From contig NZ_JARHTP010000034.1 in assembly GCF_029223485.1 (NCBI RefSeq), positions 1 to 64,000 of the forward strand: a DNA stretch of 64,000 bases. Reading direction: 5' to 3'. Position numbers and translations under genes: made by a program. Positions 18,125 through 27,383 of this stretch are shown piece by piece. Below the pieces are notes generated by a model. The model was given only the letters and a program-made list of their open reading frames with translations. It was not told the origin of the DNA and did no database searches. The DNA is from Streptomyces coacervatus (GTDB lineage Bacteria; Actinomycetota; Actinomycetes; Streptomycetales; Streptomycetaceae). Numbering within the stretch: the first letter of the stretch is position 1; each line of letters starts with the position of its first letter.

Positions 18125-21100
18125 TCACACCCCTGTCGCCTCGATGCACGCCTGCCGGACCAGCGCGGTGACGCGTTCCAGCGTCGGTTCCCGGAGAATG
18201 TCGGGCAGCCGGGCCATGAAGGCCTCCTCGGCGGCGGTGTCGAGCAGTTCGCGGCCCACCCCGGCGAGCATCGCCAGGAGCGACAACGAGTCACCGCCCA
18301 GTCGGTGGAAGTCGCACTGCCCGTCCAGCCGGGACCGCTCAACCCCGAGCGTGCGCGCCCATGTTCCGGCCACCGCCTCCGCGAGCGGGTCGGCGAAGAA
18401 GGCCGCGCGCGGGGCGCCGTGCACTCTGCCGTCGGGCTCGCTCCCGGCCGGGTCCGGCAGGGCCCGTACGTCCACCTTGCCGCTGACCGTGTACGGCAGT
18501 TCGGGGACCACGACCAGGGCCGCGGGAACCATGTGGGCGGGCAGCCGCTCGGCCAGATGCGCCGTCAGCTCCCGCGTGCCGACCGCTCTGTTCACCAGCA
18601 CGTAGCCGTACAGCGCCTTGCTGTTGTGGCCGATCGCCGCTCGCGGTACCACCACGGCCCGGTCCACCGCCGGGTGCTCCTCCAGCGCCCGCGCCACCTC
18701 GGCCGGCTCCACCCGATGACCGCGTATCTTGATCTGGTCGTCGATGCGCCCGACGAACTGCAGCTCTCCTGACGGCAGAACGCGGGCCAGGTCGCCGGTG
18801 CGGTAGACGCGAGTGCCGTCGGCCAGACGAGGGAAGCGTTCCCGGTCGAGGTCGGGCCGGCCGAGGTAACCGCGGGCCAGCTGGGCACCGCCGAGATACA
18901 TCTCGCCCACCTCGCCGGGGGCGACGAACCGCCGCTCGGCGTCGAGCAGGAACACCGTGGTGTTGTCCGCGGGCAGGCCGATGGGGACGACCGTCCCCTC
19001 GGCGTCGGTCTCCTCGTCGTAGGTGTGCGCGGTGCAGCCGATGGTGGCCTCGGTCGGCCCGTACAGATTGATGATCCGGCACTTCGGCCCGAACATCTCC
19101 TGCGCCCTGGCGGCCACTTCCACGCGCAGCTGCTCACCCACCACGACCACACTGCGGTAACCGTCCGGCGCGATGTCCAGCCCGCCGATCAGGTCGAGGT
19201 GGGAGGGGGTCAGGTTCAGCGCGTTGGCCCGCGTCCCGGTCAGCAGGCGGCGCAGCGAGAGGTGTTGGGGGTCGTCCCGCATCAGCACCACCTCGCCGCC
19301 CGTCAGCAGCGGCAGGAAGACGGAGGTGCCGGAGACGTCGAAGGAGGGGGAGGTGAGCAGCGGCATGCAGGTGTCGGCGTCGATGTCGAACTCGCGGGTG
19401 GCCCAGTGCACGTAGTTGAGCAGATTGCGGTGCTCGATCTGCACCCCCTTGGGCCGGCCGGTCGATCCCGAGGTGTAGATGACGTAGGCGAGGTCGCCGG
19501 GGTGGGTCTCCGCGTCATCCGGCCGCGGGTCGTCCGCCGGGGCACCGTCCGCGGCGAGGGCGTCCAGCGGCAGCATGCGGCAGCCGGCCGGGAAGCAGTT
19601 GCGCTCCTGATGGGGGGCCTCGACCAGGCACAGGGTGCTGCCCGCGTCCGTCAGCAGCTCCGACAGCCGCCTGTCCGGGTGGCGTACGTCCAGCGGGAGA
19701 TAGCAGGCCCCCGCCCTCAGGACGCCCCACAGTCCGGCGATCGACGCCACGGTGCGGCCGGCCAGCAGCCCGACCACGGTGCCGGGTCCCGCGCCCAGGC
19801 GGCGCAACTCGGCCGCGACCGCGTCGGCGCGACGGCTGAGTTCCAGGTAGCTGACCTCGCCCTCCGGGCCGCTCAGTGCGGTGCGGTGCGGGGTGCGCTC
19901 GACCTGCTCACGGAAGAGCCGTACCACCGACTCCTCGCCGGGCAGCGGCTGCCCGAGGCGGTTGCCGGCCCAACGGCGGTTCGCCCGGGGCGAGAGCGCT
20001 TCCTCGACGGTGTCCAGCAGCGCGTCGGCCCGGGCTGCGACGTCCGGGCCGTCGTACCAGCTCACGGTGATCTCCGTGCGTCCGGGAAGTTCCACGAGGC
20101 CGATCTCGGGCGGGCCGCCGGGAGTCATGCCGCCCAGCGCGTAGACCGCGGTGGCCCGGAAGCCGTCGGCGCTGAAGTCGTCGGGGTCGACGGTGCCCAG
20201 GTGCGAGACGCAGGCCCGTCCGCTGTACCGGTCCGCGTCGGCGGCGGTGCGGTCGAGGTGAGCGATGCCCTCGCGCAGCATCGGCAGCGGCAGCTCCATG
20301 ATCGCCGGATCGGTTCCGCCCGCCAGGTCACGGTGGTCCGCCAGGGCGGCCAGCAGCCGGCTCTGCACCTGCTCCCAGCCGTCACCCGCCTCCACCTCCA
20401 GATCGACGGCGTGGGAGAGGGCGGCGGTGGACCGCAGGTCCGGCAGGTGACGGCGCAGATCCACCGGGATGTGGAACCGGCCCGGGCCATGGGCGGCCGC
20501 GACGGCCGCCGCCACCTTGGAAGTGGCCGCGAGATGGGTGCCGTCGACGGTGCGGCGGCGCCACAACAGACCTTCTTGTTCCCGTGGTCGGGGACCGAGC
20601 AGCGAGCGGAACGACAGGCCGCGGTCGCCGGCGCGGGGCGGCTCGCCGTCCGGGTGCAGCCGCCGCAGCAACTCCTCGATGCCGTCGTCGTCGGGCGCGC
20701 CCATCGGGTCCTCGCCGCGCAGCGCACGGAAGACATCGCGCGCCCACATCAGCAGGCCGCGGCCGTCCATCACGGCGTGGTCGGCACGGAACACCACGGT
20801 GGATGGGCTGCCTGGCACCAGCAGCACCTCGCAGGTCGCGGTCAGTTCGTCGAAGGGCGCGCGCAGCGCCGGAGCGTCGAGCCGTGCCGGGTCGAGGGAG
20901 TCGGCCTCAAGCACGCGTACGAGGGGAGCCACGCCGCTGTCCACCCAGCGGTCCTCGTGCCGGATCAGCCGGACCCCGCGATGCACGCGGGCCGCTGCGG
21001 CGACCGCCGCCGTCAGCCGCATCGGCGAGATCGTCCCGTCGCCCTCGACGAGGTGCTGCATCACCCTCAGCCCGGGCTCGATGCCGAGAAAGGCCCACTC

Positions 21101-21142
21101 CAGCGGAGCCACTTTTCTCACGAAAGATGCCAACTCAATCAC
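18125..21142 (-). CDS. NRPS-like protein: condensation-like/adenylation/PCP
   Basis: This 1005-aa protein has three parts. Residues 1-395 resemble the condensation/acyltransferase superfamily, with DHAVMDG at 121-127 (His122 and Asp126 kept, but the first His of HHxxxDG replaced by Asp). Residues 400-900 are an adenylation domain: YTSGSTGRPKG at 556-566, NLYGPTEAT, YRTGDLAR and catalytic Lys889. Asp601 in FDVSGT aligns with the usual amino-group-binding Asp, so an alpha-amino acid is the likely substrate (tentative). Residues 915-1000 are a carrier domain with Ser952 (LGGDSL). The start is GTG 21142, with GGGGGAG upstream. It could supply an aminoacyl starter or decorate the polyketide; there is no thioesterase domain of its own, and a stand-alone TE follows. 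Confidence 0.9.
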   Translation of the reverse strand: MIELASFVRKVAPLEWAFLGIEPGLRVMQHLVEGDGTISPMRLTAAVAAAARVHRGVRLIRHEDRWVDSGVAPLVRVLEADSLDPARLDAPALRAPFDELTATCEVLLVPGSPSTVVFRADHAVMDGRGLLMWARDVFRALRGEDPMGAPDDDGIEELLRRLHPDGEPPRAGDRGLSFRSLLGPRPREQEGLLWRRRTVDGTHLAATSKVAAAVAAAHGPGRFHIPVDLRRHLPDLRSTAALSHAVDLEVEAGDGWEQVQSRLLAALADHRDLAGGTDPAIMELPLPMLREGIAHLDRTAADADRYSGRACVSHLGTVDPDDFSADGFRATAVYALGGMTPGGPPEIGLVELPGRTEITVSWYDGPDVAARADALLDTVEEALSPRANRRWAGNRLGQPLPGEESVVRLFREQVERTPHRTALSGPEGEVSYLELSRRADAVAAELRRLGAGPGTVVGLLAGRTVASIAGLWGVLRAGACYLPLDVRHPDRRLSELLTDAGSTLCLVEAPHQERNCFPAGCRMLPLDALAADGAPADDPRPDDAETHPGDLAYVIYTSGSTGRPKGVQIEHRNLLNYVHWATREFDIDADTCMPLLTSPSFDVSGTSVFLPLLTGGEVVLMRDDPQHLSLRRLLTGTRANALNLTPSHLDLIGGLDIAPDGYRSVVVVGEQLRVEVAARAQEMFGPKCRIINLYGPTEATIGCTAHTYDEETDAEGTVVPIGLPADNTTVFLLDAERRFVAPGEVGEMYLGGAQLARGYLGRPDLDRERFPRLADGTRVYRTGDLARVLPSGELQFVGRIDDQIKIRGHRVEPAEVARALEEHPAVDRAVVVPRAAIGHNSKALYGYVLVNRAVGTRELTAHLAERLPAHMVPAALVVVPELPYTVSGKVDVRALPDPAGSEPDGRVHGAPRAAFFADPLAEAVAGTWARTLGVERSRLDGQCDFHRLGGDSLSLLAMLAGVGRELLDTAAEEAFMARLPDILREPTLERVTALVRQACIEATGV

Positions 21143-21367
21143 TTCTCCCCCATTCGACGGCGCCGGCTGCGCACGGCGAAGGCGCCTCGCCGCCCAAGGC
21201 GGACGCGCGGTGTTCTCGATACCTCCACATCTAGGCCATCACCGCACCCGCGACAGCCCCTAAGGCCCGCGTTCTCCCGCACCCGCAAACCCTGCGATTC
21301 CCCTGTGGAGACCCCTCGCGCACGGACGCAGCCCGCATACGGCCCTGTGAACAGGGAGAAACAACCC

Positions 21368-21472
21368 ATGGCTGTAATAGGCAAGTTCCCGAAGAACAAG
21401 CGGGCCCAGGGCGGCCTCGACGGCTGCTACGAGCGCGTCCGACCTGCGAGGGGGTTCGGCAGCGGCAGATAG
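21368..21472 (+). CDS. Small ORF, 34 aa, possible truncated gene or peptide
   Basis: This short frame starts with ATG after a good ribosome site (GGGAGAAA, nine bases upstream), opens MAVIGKFPKNKRAQGG, holds one Cys and ends with an Arg/Gly-rich tail. Its last 46 bases lie antisense to the 3' end of the IucA/IucC gene. The convincing start but abrupt end suggest either a genuine small protein or the 5' stub of a gene cut off where the cluster joins the flanking chromosome. No family is recognised. Confidence 0.35.
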   Translation: MAVIGKFPKNKRAQGGLDGCYERVRPARGFGSGR

Positions 21473-22926
21473 CGGGCGTCCGCGCCGTCCGCGCCCGTCC
21501 AGCGCAGCAGCAGGTTCGTCTTGCCGGGGAGGGTCGGCGAGGTGAGCAGGGCGGCGGTCTCGGGGAGGTCGTGGCGGGAGAGTTCGCGGCGTACGGCGGG
21601 CCAGGGGTCGAGCCCGGGATGGCGTTCGGCCAGGGCACCGGCGACCTCGGTGAGGTGGTTGACGACCAGGCAGTAGACGAGCCGCTCCCAGCCGGCCGCC
21701 CGGTCCACCTCCGGCAGCAGCTTCACGCCCTCCGCGTCCCGGAACAGCGCCTGCACCGGGGTGCCGTCGGCGTCGACCGCGACCAGCGTGTTCTGCAGAT
21801 GTGCTTCGAGTACGACGCCGTGGTCGGCGAAGACCGACAGGGCAGGAGGGACCACGGCCCTCAGATACGCCTCCCACCAGGCCGCCGGATCGGAGGTCCG
21901 GTCGAGCGGGCTGCCCGCGAACCCCTCCACCAGGCCCGCGGCGAGCAGCGGGGTCGCGCCGGGCAGCAGATGGCCGCGCAGTCCGTCGCGGACGAGGACG
22001 GCGAGCTCCTCGAAGGCGAAGTCGGCGGTGCGGTAGCTGCGGTCGCTGAGCCAGGCGGCCGGGCCGTCGATCGCGGCGAAGGCGGCGGCCGCAGCCCCGT
22101 CCGTCCGGCGGAGTTTCAGCAGGTCGTGGCGCCATAGCCGACGGATGTCGTTGGTGATGCGCACATCGAGGCTGAACTTCAGGAACAGGTCGCGTCCGGG
22201 GGCGTAGAGGGTGCGGATCGCGGCCGTGGGCCAGGCCTCGAAGGCGGTGGTGCCCAGCCGGACCAGGCGGCCGTCGGCGAAGGCGGGCGCGAGGTCCACC
22301 AGGTCCAGCTGCCAGGGGTGGGCAGGCAGCAGCCGGTAGCCGGGCGGGGCCTCGCCGAGGGCGTCGAGCGCGGAGGTGTCACCCTCCTCGACGACCGTGT
22401 CCTCGCGCACACCGAGCAGCACCAGCGGGAAACGGGCGTGCGCCTCCGGGGCGTACGGCAGCCAGCCGGCGATCGGGCCGCTGCCGCGCGCCTTGGGGGC
22501 GGGGTGGTACGGGTGCCCGGTGATGAGGGACTGCTCGGAGCGCTGGTACGGGTCCTCGGGCACCGTCACGCGCGCGCGTGCGGCGAGCAGCGCGGCCACC
22601 GCGTCGCGGCTGTCGATCATCTCGGCGGGGAGTTCGTGGTTGGAGAGGCCCGTGTGGCGGCGCAGTTCCTCGGCGACGAGCTTGACGAGTTCGGTGTGGC
22701 CGATGTGGTGCCAGTGACCCGCCGCGTACACCTCGGGCCCGGTGGGCCGCCGTTCGCCGCGGACGCGCAGCAGACGGTCCACGCCGGGCAGCCGGTACGT
22801 CCGGTGTGCGCCGGACCGCGCGACGGGCTCCGCGACCTCGCGCAGCAGACAGTTGAGGAGCGGTGCGGCCGCGTATGCGTCGGCGTCGTCACCGGCTGGC
22901 GGGGGGATGAGATCCACGCGGTCCAC
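21427..22926 (-). CDS. IucA/IucC-family siderophore synthetase (first of a divergent pair)
   Basis: This 499-aa NIS synthetase-type protein would join a carboxylic acid to an amine or alcohol, using ATP through an acyl-adenylate. Family motifs seen: 'SLITGHPYHPAPKARGSG' (ATP loop region), 'LLPAHPWQ', 'KFSLDVRITNDIR', 'EAHLQNTLV' and 'LFRDAEG'. The C-terminal FhuF-like part ends with 'GKTNLLLRW'. GTG 22926 was chosen because AGGGAA lies five to six bases upstream; readings extended to 23091 would run into the divergent gene. It is rather short for the family (often near 600). No exporter or hydroxylase lies nearby, so the siderophore cannot be named. Confidence 0.85.
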   Translation of the reverse strand: MDRVDLIPPPAGDDADAYAAAPLLNCLLREVAEPVARSGAHRTYRLPGVDRLLRVRGERRPTGPEVYAAGHWHHIGHTELVKLVAEELRRHTGLSNHELPAEMIDSRDAVAALLAARARVTVPEDPYQRSEQSLITGHPYHPAPKARGSGPIAGWLPYAPEAHARFPLVLLGVREDTVVEEGDTSALDALGEAPPGYRLLPAHPWQLDLVDLAPAFADGRLVRLGTTAFEAWPTAAIRTLYAPGRDLFLKFSLDVRITNDIRRLWRHDLLKLRRTDGAAAAAFAAIDGPAAWLSDRSYRTADFAFEELAVLVRDGLRGHLLPGATPLLAAGLVEGFAGSPLDRTSDPAAWWEAYLRAVVPPALSVFADHGVVLEAHLQNTLVAVDADGTPVQALFRDAEGVKLLPEVDRAAGWERLVYCLVVNHLTEVAGALAERHPGLDPWPAVRRELSRHDLPETAALLTSPTLPGKTNLLLRWTGADGADARYLPLPNPLAGRTRS

Positions 22927-23018
22927 TCGTTCCCTGGAGTCCGTTCGGGCGGAGACGATCAGTATGTATGCCGTCACCCCGGTTCGTGACGCCCTACTCG
23001 TACCCGAGGAGCCCGCCC

Positions 23019-24539
23019 GTGCACCGTCCCCACCCCGCAGAGGCCGAGGTCGCCGACGAGCTGGCCGGCGTACGTCCGGCCCTCTCGGCACGGTACGCGG
23101 CCGAGCTGCCGGGCGCCCGCGCCGCCGTGCTGACCCGGCTGTGGCGCGCGCTCGCCCATGAGCCGCTGCCGTGGATCACGGGCCGGGAGCAGGACCGGGA
23201 GGGCCTGACCCTGCGCCTGCGCGACGGCCGCCGGCTGCATGGACCGACGGCGGATCCGTATGCCACCGCCCCGTACGTCTCCGTCGTACATCTCGACAGC
23301 ATGGCGTACGACCATCCGGCGCGGCTGATGGCGGACCTCGGCGTACCGCACTGCGTCGGCTTCGCGGCCGAACTCGGGCACAGCGTCGCGTCGTTGGCGC
23401 TGTCGCGGGCCGGTCGGGAACACCTCACGCGCCATACGACGGAGTGGCCCGCGGTCGACTGGGGGTGGGAGCAGCGGGTCGTCGACGGGCATCCGTATCA
23501 CCCGGGCTGCCGTTCCCGGCCCGGCTTCTCGGTGGCCGAGCAGCTCGCCTACGGGCCTGAGCACCGGCCGGTGGTGACGCTGGGGACGGTGCCGGTGCGG
23601 GCGGCGGAGTGCCTGCTGACGGGGGCGTGGCCGGACGAACTGCGGGACGGCGGGCGGCTGTTGCTCCCGGTGCACCCGTGGCAGGCGGCGCATGTGCTCA
23701 AGCGGACGTGCGACGACTGGCGCGCGGTGCATCCGCTGATGTCCCTGCGCACGCTCGCGGTGCCCGGCGGGCCGCATGTCAAGACCGCGCTGAGCGCCCG
23801 GCTGACGTCCTCGGTGCGGGACATCTCGGTCTACTCGATCGCGCTGTCGGCAACCTTGTCGGCCTTCGCGGAGTCGCTGGCGGCGCGCGCCGACGGCCTC
23901 CTGCACGTCACGCGGACGTTGGGTGCGGCCACGGCCCAGTCGCCGGACCTCGCCGCCGTACTGCGGGAGTCCCCGCAGACGTACGCCTCGACGGCGCGCG
24001 GCGAGCGGGTCGTGCCGGTGGCCGCGCTCGCCACCACCGCGCTGCCCGAATCCCCCGCCTGGCTCGCCGACTTCACCCGCCTCACCCTGACCGTAGGCCT
24101 GCGCCTGCTGGAGCTTGGAGTGGCCCTGGAGGCGCACGGCCAGAACCTCCTGGTGGTCCTGTCGGAGACGGGTGCCCCGCTGCGGCTGGTCTACCGCGAT
24201 CTCGCGGACATCCGCGTCAGCCCGGCGCGGCTGGCCCGGCACGGCATCCCCGTCCCGGATCTTTCCGGACGGATCGTCACGGACGACGTGGCGACGCTGT
24301 GTCGCAAGCTGTTCGGGTCGCTGGTGGCGGGCGCCCTTGCGGGTACGGCGGGTTCGGCGGCTGCGCTCGGGACGGCGCTGGAGACGGCCGTACGGAGTCT
24401 GCCGCGCACCCCCGATCTGGTCGCGCTGCTCGAAGAGCCGCTGCCCGCGAAGGCGTTGACGCTGATGCGGATGGAGCCGGGGACGCCCGGGGACCAGTGG
24501 GCCCGGCTGCCCAATCCCCTGCGGCCGCAGGCCGGCTGA
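23019..24539 (+). CDS. IucA/IucC-family siderophore synthetase (second of a divergent pair)
   Basis: This 506-aa protein has the same architecture as its divergent neighbour: 'VDGHPYHPGCRSRPGFS' (the equivalent of the ATP-binding loop, slightly diverged), 'LLPVHPWQ', 'KTALSARLTSSVRDIS', 'EAHGQNLLV' and 'VYRDLADIRVS'. The GTG start at 23019 has GAGGAG eight bases upstream. The two genes face away from each other across 92 bp. I found no obvious iron-box palindrome (TTAGGTTAGSCTAACCTAA-like) in that gap, so iron control is not visible. Two NIS synthetases suggest two condensations on a polycarboxylate such as citrate (inference). Confidence 0.85.
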   Translation: MHRPHPAEAEVADELAGVRPALSARYAAELPGARAAVLTRLWRALAHEPLPWITGREQDREGLTLRLRDGRRLHGPTADPYATAPYVSVVHLDSMAYDHPARLMADLGVPHCVGFAAELGHSVASLALSRAGREHLTRHTTEWPAVDWGWEQRVVDGHPYHPGCRSRPGFSVAEQLAYGPEHRPVVTLGTVPVRAAECLLTGAWPDELRDGGRLLLPVHPWQAAHVLKRTCDDWRAVHPLMSLRTLAVPGGPHVKTALSARLTSSVRDISVYSIALSATLSAFAESLAARADGLLHVTRTLGAATAQSPDLAAVLRESPQTYASTARGERVVPVAALATTALPESPAWLADFTRLTLTVGLRLLELGVALEAHGQNLLVVLSETGAPLRLVYRDLADIRVSPARLARHGIPVPDLSGRIVTDDVATLCRKLFGSLVAGALAGTAGSAAALGTALETAVRSLPRTPDLVALLEEPLPAKALTLMRMEPGTPGDQWARLPNPLRPQAG

Positions 24540-24605
24540 CGGTCGTTCGGCGCTCGTTCCGCGCTCGTTTTGGAGGGCGGCGCCTCTGATCAATAGGATC
24601 CGCCG

Positions 24606-25871
24606 ATGATCAGAAGACAACGGCTGGCGGCAGGGGTGTGCGCCCTGCTCGCCGCCCTGGCGGCCGGGATCGCGTTCCCGGCCGCGGCGACCGCCGGCGA
24701 ACCCACGGGCGAGGCCACCGCGAAGGTCGATCTCGTCCTCGACGTCAGTGGTTCCATGCGGACCCGGGACATCGACGGCGGGACCCGGATGGCCGCGGCG
24801 AAGCAGGCGTTCAACGAGGTGCTCGACGCGACGCCCGAGGAGGTCCAGCTCGGCATCCGCACGCTCGGCGCCAACTACGCGGGCAACGACCAGAAGACGG
24901 GCTGCAAGGACACCGCGCAGCTCTACCCGGTCAGCACGCTGGACCGCACCGAGGCCAAGACGGCGGTGGCGACCCTCTCGCCCACCGGCTGGACCCCGAT
25001 CGGCCCGGCCCTGCTGAAGGCGGCCGACGACCTGAACGGCGGCACCGGCTCCAAGCGGATCGTGCTGATCAGCGACGGCGAGGACACCTGCGCCCCGCTC
25101 GACCCGTGCGAGGTGGCCCGCGAGATAGCCGCCAAGGGCATCGGGATGACGATCGACACGCTCGGTCTGGTGCCGAACACGAAGATGCGCAAGCAGCTCA
25201 GCTGTATCGCGGAGGCGACCGGCGGCACATACACCTCGGTCGAGCATGCGGACGAACTCACCGACAGGGTCAACCAGTTGGTGGACCGGGCGGCCGACCC
25301 CGTGGTGACGCCGGTCGCCACCGAGGGCGCCGCGCAGTGCACCGACGCCCCGACCCTGAAGTCCGGTCTGTACACCGACCGCGAGGAGTTCGGGCAGCAG
25401 CGCTTCTACCGCGTGGACGTGAACCCCGGCCAGGAGCTGCGGGCTTCGGTGAGTGTGGCGGCCGACCGGGCCGTGAACCCGGACTACGGCGTGCTGCTGC
25501 GTGCGGTGACCGTGAAGGGCCGCGAGATCGTACGTGGCGAGGGGACGGGCAACGGCCGTACGGACGTGATCTCGACGGGTCTGCGCTATCCGAGGGCCGA
25601 GAGCGACGATGACAACGCACCGGCCGAGACGGTGTGCCTCCAGGTCACCAACTCCTTCTCGGCGGCCTCGGGCGTGAAGGCCACGCCCGGCCTGCCGCTG
25701 GAGCTGACCGTCGACGTCGTCAGCGGCCCCTCCCACGCCGGTGACGTGGCCTCCTTCGGCCTCGGACGCGGCTGGTGGCTGCTCGGCGTATTGGTGCTGG
25801 TCGGCTTCCTCGCCGGTCTGATCTGGGGCTGGCTGTCGCGCTGGCGGGTCGCGGTCTGGAGGACCAACTGA
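24606..25871 (+). CDS. Exported VWA-domain protein with C-terminal membrane anchor
   Basis: This 421-aa protein has a signal peptide (1-30, cut after an AATAGEP-like site), then a von Willebrand factor A domain (about 40-225) with a metal-ion adhesion site DVSGSM and 'ISDGED'. An all-beta region follows, then one C-terminal transmembrane helix (about 387-412) and a short basic tail. The A domain should therefore sit outside the membrane. ATG 24606 has AGGA seven bases upstream. Its stop overlaps the next gene (TGATG), so they form an operon. Such pairs are common in Streptomyces and of unknown role. Confidence 0.88.
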   Translation: MIRRQRLAAGVCALLAALAAGIAFPAAATAGEPTGEATAKVDLVLDVSGSMRTRDIDGGTRMAAAKQAFNEVLDATPEEVQLGIRTLGANYAGNDQKTGCKDTAQLYPVSTLDRTEAKTAVATLSPTGWTPIGPALLKAADDLNGGTGSKRIVLISDGEDTCAPLDPCEVAREIAAKGIGMTIDTLGLVPNTKMRKQLSCIAEATGGTYTSVEHADELTDRVNQLVDRAADPVVTPVATEGAAQCTDAPTLKSGLYTDREEFGQQRFYRVDVNPGQELRASVSVAADRAVNPDYGVLLRAVTVKGREIVRGEGTGNGRTDVISTGLRYPRAESDDDNAPAETVCLQVTNSFSAASGVKATPGLPLELTVDVVSGPSHAGDVASFGLGRGWWLLGVLVLVGFLAGLIWGWLSRWRVAVWRTN

Positions 25872-26680
25872 TGTGGATGACACGTGTGTTGAGCGCGGCC
25901 CTGCTCATGCTGGGGCTGGCGGCCGCTCCCGCGGCCGCCGATTCCTCGCCGTCGCCCAGCGCCTCGGGCGACAGCTCGGCGCCGACCTCGGCGGGTACGT
26001 CCTTCCGTACGGCGACCGAGATCGAGCAGGGGCAGCAGGCCACGGCAAGCGGCTCCACGGGCGACTACCTGTACTGGTCGTTCCCCGCGGACGCCGGTCA
26101 GCGCCCCACTGTCAAGGCGACGGTGAAGCTCCCGGCCGCGCATGCCGCGCAGACCTGGCAGATCGACGTCTACGACGGACTGCGGCGCCGCCAGGCCTGC
26201 CAGTACGGGGCGCAGACGCGCACCGCGGCCCCGGGCACCGCCTCGGTCGACCTTGCCTGCACCCTGCGTACCGTGCGCGCCTGGTCGGAGGCCTGGGCCA
26301 ATGACCCGCTGCCGGGGACGTACTACATACGTCTGACGGTGGTGAACCTGGCGACGGCCGACCTCGGTCAGCCGATCGGCGCCTCGGTCCAGGCCGACGC
26401 GAAGGACATCGGCGGCTCGGCGGCGGTGGACGGCTCGCTGGCGAAGCCGCTGGTACCGGGGATCGCGGTGACGTCCAAGTCCCAGTCGGACGAGGGGGAT
26501 TCGTCGAAGTCCGCCGTGCTGTCGAGCATCGAGCCCGAGGACGGCTGGGCGTCCGGCTGGTGGTCGGACCGGTGGGTGTGGACCGCGGTGGGCGCGGCGC
26601 TGGCCGCACTGGCAGGCATCGGCGGATACGCGCTGACGCGGGGGGCGGGGCGGCCTTCGCGGATGCCGCCGGGCGCCTGA
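25871..26680 (+). CDS. Exported protein with C-terminal membrane anchor, partner of the VWA protein
   Basis: This 269-aa protein has a signal peptide (1-24), a Ser/Pro/Thr-rich linker (about 25-45) and a beta-rich extracellular domain ('TATEIEQGQQATASGSTGDY', 'YWSFPADAGQ'). A C-terminal transmembrane helix (about 237-260) follows. ATG 25871 overlaps the stop of the VWA gene by one base, so the two are translationally coupled. The domain resembles the beta region at the end of the VWA protein (both discuss a 'YW/YRV.. P..G' sandwich). The role is unknown. A perfect terminator follows. Confidence 0.82.
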   Translation: MWMTRVLSAALLMLGLAAAPAAADSSPSPSASGDSSAPTSAGTSFRTATEIEQGQQATASGSTGDYLYWSFPADAGQRPTVKATVKLPAAHAAQTWQIDVYDGLRRRQACQYGAQTRTAAPGTASVDLACTLRTVRAWSEAWANDPLPGTYYIRLTVVNLATADLGQPIGASVQADAKDIGGSAAVDGSLAKPLVPGIAVTSKSQSDEGDSSKSAVLSSIEPEDGWASGWWSDRWVWTAVGAALAALAGIGGYALTRGAGRPSRMPPGA

Positions 26681-26689
26681 CGCGCCGAC

Positions 26690-26716
26690 AGAAGGCCCGC
26701 TTCAGGCGGGCCTTCT
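26690..26716. terminator. Bidirectional terminator
   Basis: A perfect 11-bp stem (AGAAGGCCCGC / GCGGGCCTTCT) with a five-base loop lies between the convergent exported-protein gene and the HxlR gene. Confidence 0.85.
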
Positions 26717-26722
26717 CTCGTC

Positions 26723-27361
26723 TCACGCCTCGCGCAACGCCTTCGCGAAGGTGCCGTCGCCGGTGACGGCGACCCGCCCGTCGCGCACCGCGTCGGCCAT
26801 GCTCAATTCCCCGCGGCCGATGGCCGTACAGGTGTCGGCGTCCAGGACGAGGCGCGCGTCGGGCTCGCCGGGAGCCGGCCCGTCACCGTACACGGGCCCG
26901 TCGTCGGCACCGACGTACAGATGGAAGTCCCCTTCCTCCAGGCGGACTTCGACGAGCCCCTCCCCGCCCGAGGAACTCTCCAGCGAACGCAGGAGAGGCA
27001 GCGCGAACCAGTGCGCCCGCAGGGCGTCCGTGGGTCGCCGCTCGCCCAGCTCGGCCTCTCCCCACCGGCTCAGCGCCTGCAGCACCGGCAACAACTCCCG
27101 CCCCCGCGGGGTCAGTTCGTAGACGTAGGCCGCACCGGGCGGCGGCAGCCGGCGGCGGGTGCCGAGTCCGTCCCGCTCCATGTCCTTCAGCCGGGAGGCG
27201 AGTACGTCCGTGCTCACGCCGGGCAGGTCCGCGTGCAGGTCGGTGTAGCGGCGGGGTCCGGCCAGCAGCTCCCGGACGATCAGCAGGGTCCAGCGGTCGC
27301 CGACGAGGTCGAGGGCGCGGGCGGCGGAACAGTACTGGTCGTAGCTTCGGCGTGGTGACAT
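26723..27361 (-). CDS. HxlR-family regulator with C-terminal SCP2-like domain
   Basis: This 212-aa protein has an N-terminal winged HTH of the HxlR type (about 8-105: 'YCSAARALDLVGDRWTLLIV', 'LPGVSTDVLASRLKDMERDG', 'YELTPRG'). Its C-terminal sterol-carrier-like domain (about 125-210, ending 'VAVTGDGTFAKALREA') may bind a lipophilic ligand. ATG 27361 places the start just before the HTH; the upstream in-frame reading to 27643 lies inside the neighbouring gene. The 87-bp gap to the divergent aminotransferase contains two copies of TTGG-N5-CCAAG, the likely operators of this regulator. Confidence 0.88.
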   Translation of the reverse strand: MSPRRSYDQYCSAARALDLVGDRWTLLIVRELLAGPRRYTDLHADLPGVSTDVLASRLKDMERDGLGTRRRLPPPGAAYVYELTPRGRELLPVLQALSRWGEAELGERRPTDALRAHWFALPLLRSLESSSGGEGLVEVRLEEGDFHLYVGADDGPVYGDGPAPGEPDARLVLDADTCTAIGRGELSMADAVRDGRVAVTGDGTFAKALREA

Positions 27362-27383
27362 GCGACGCAGTCTAGACAAGTTG

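Noticed and set aside
22927..23018. Iron box between the two siderophore synthetases
   Set aside because: No palindrome of the TTAGGTTAGSCTAACCTAA type could be found.
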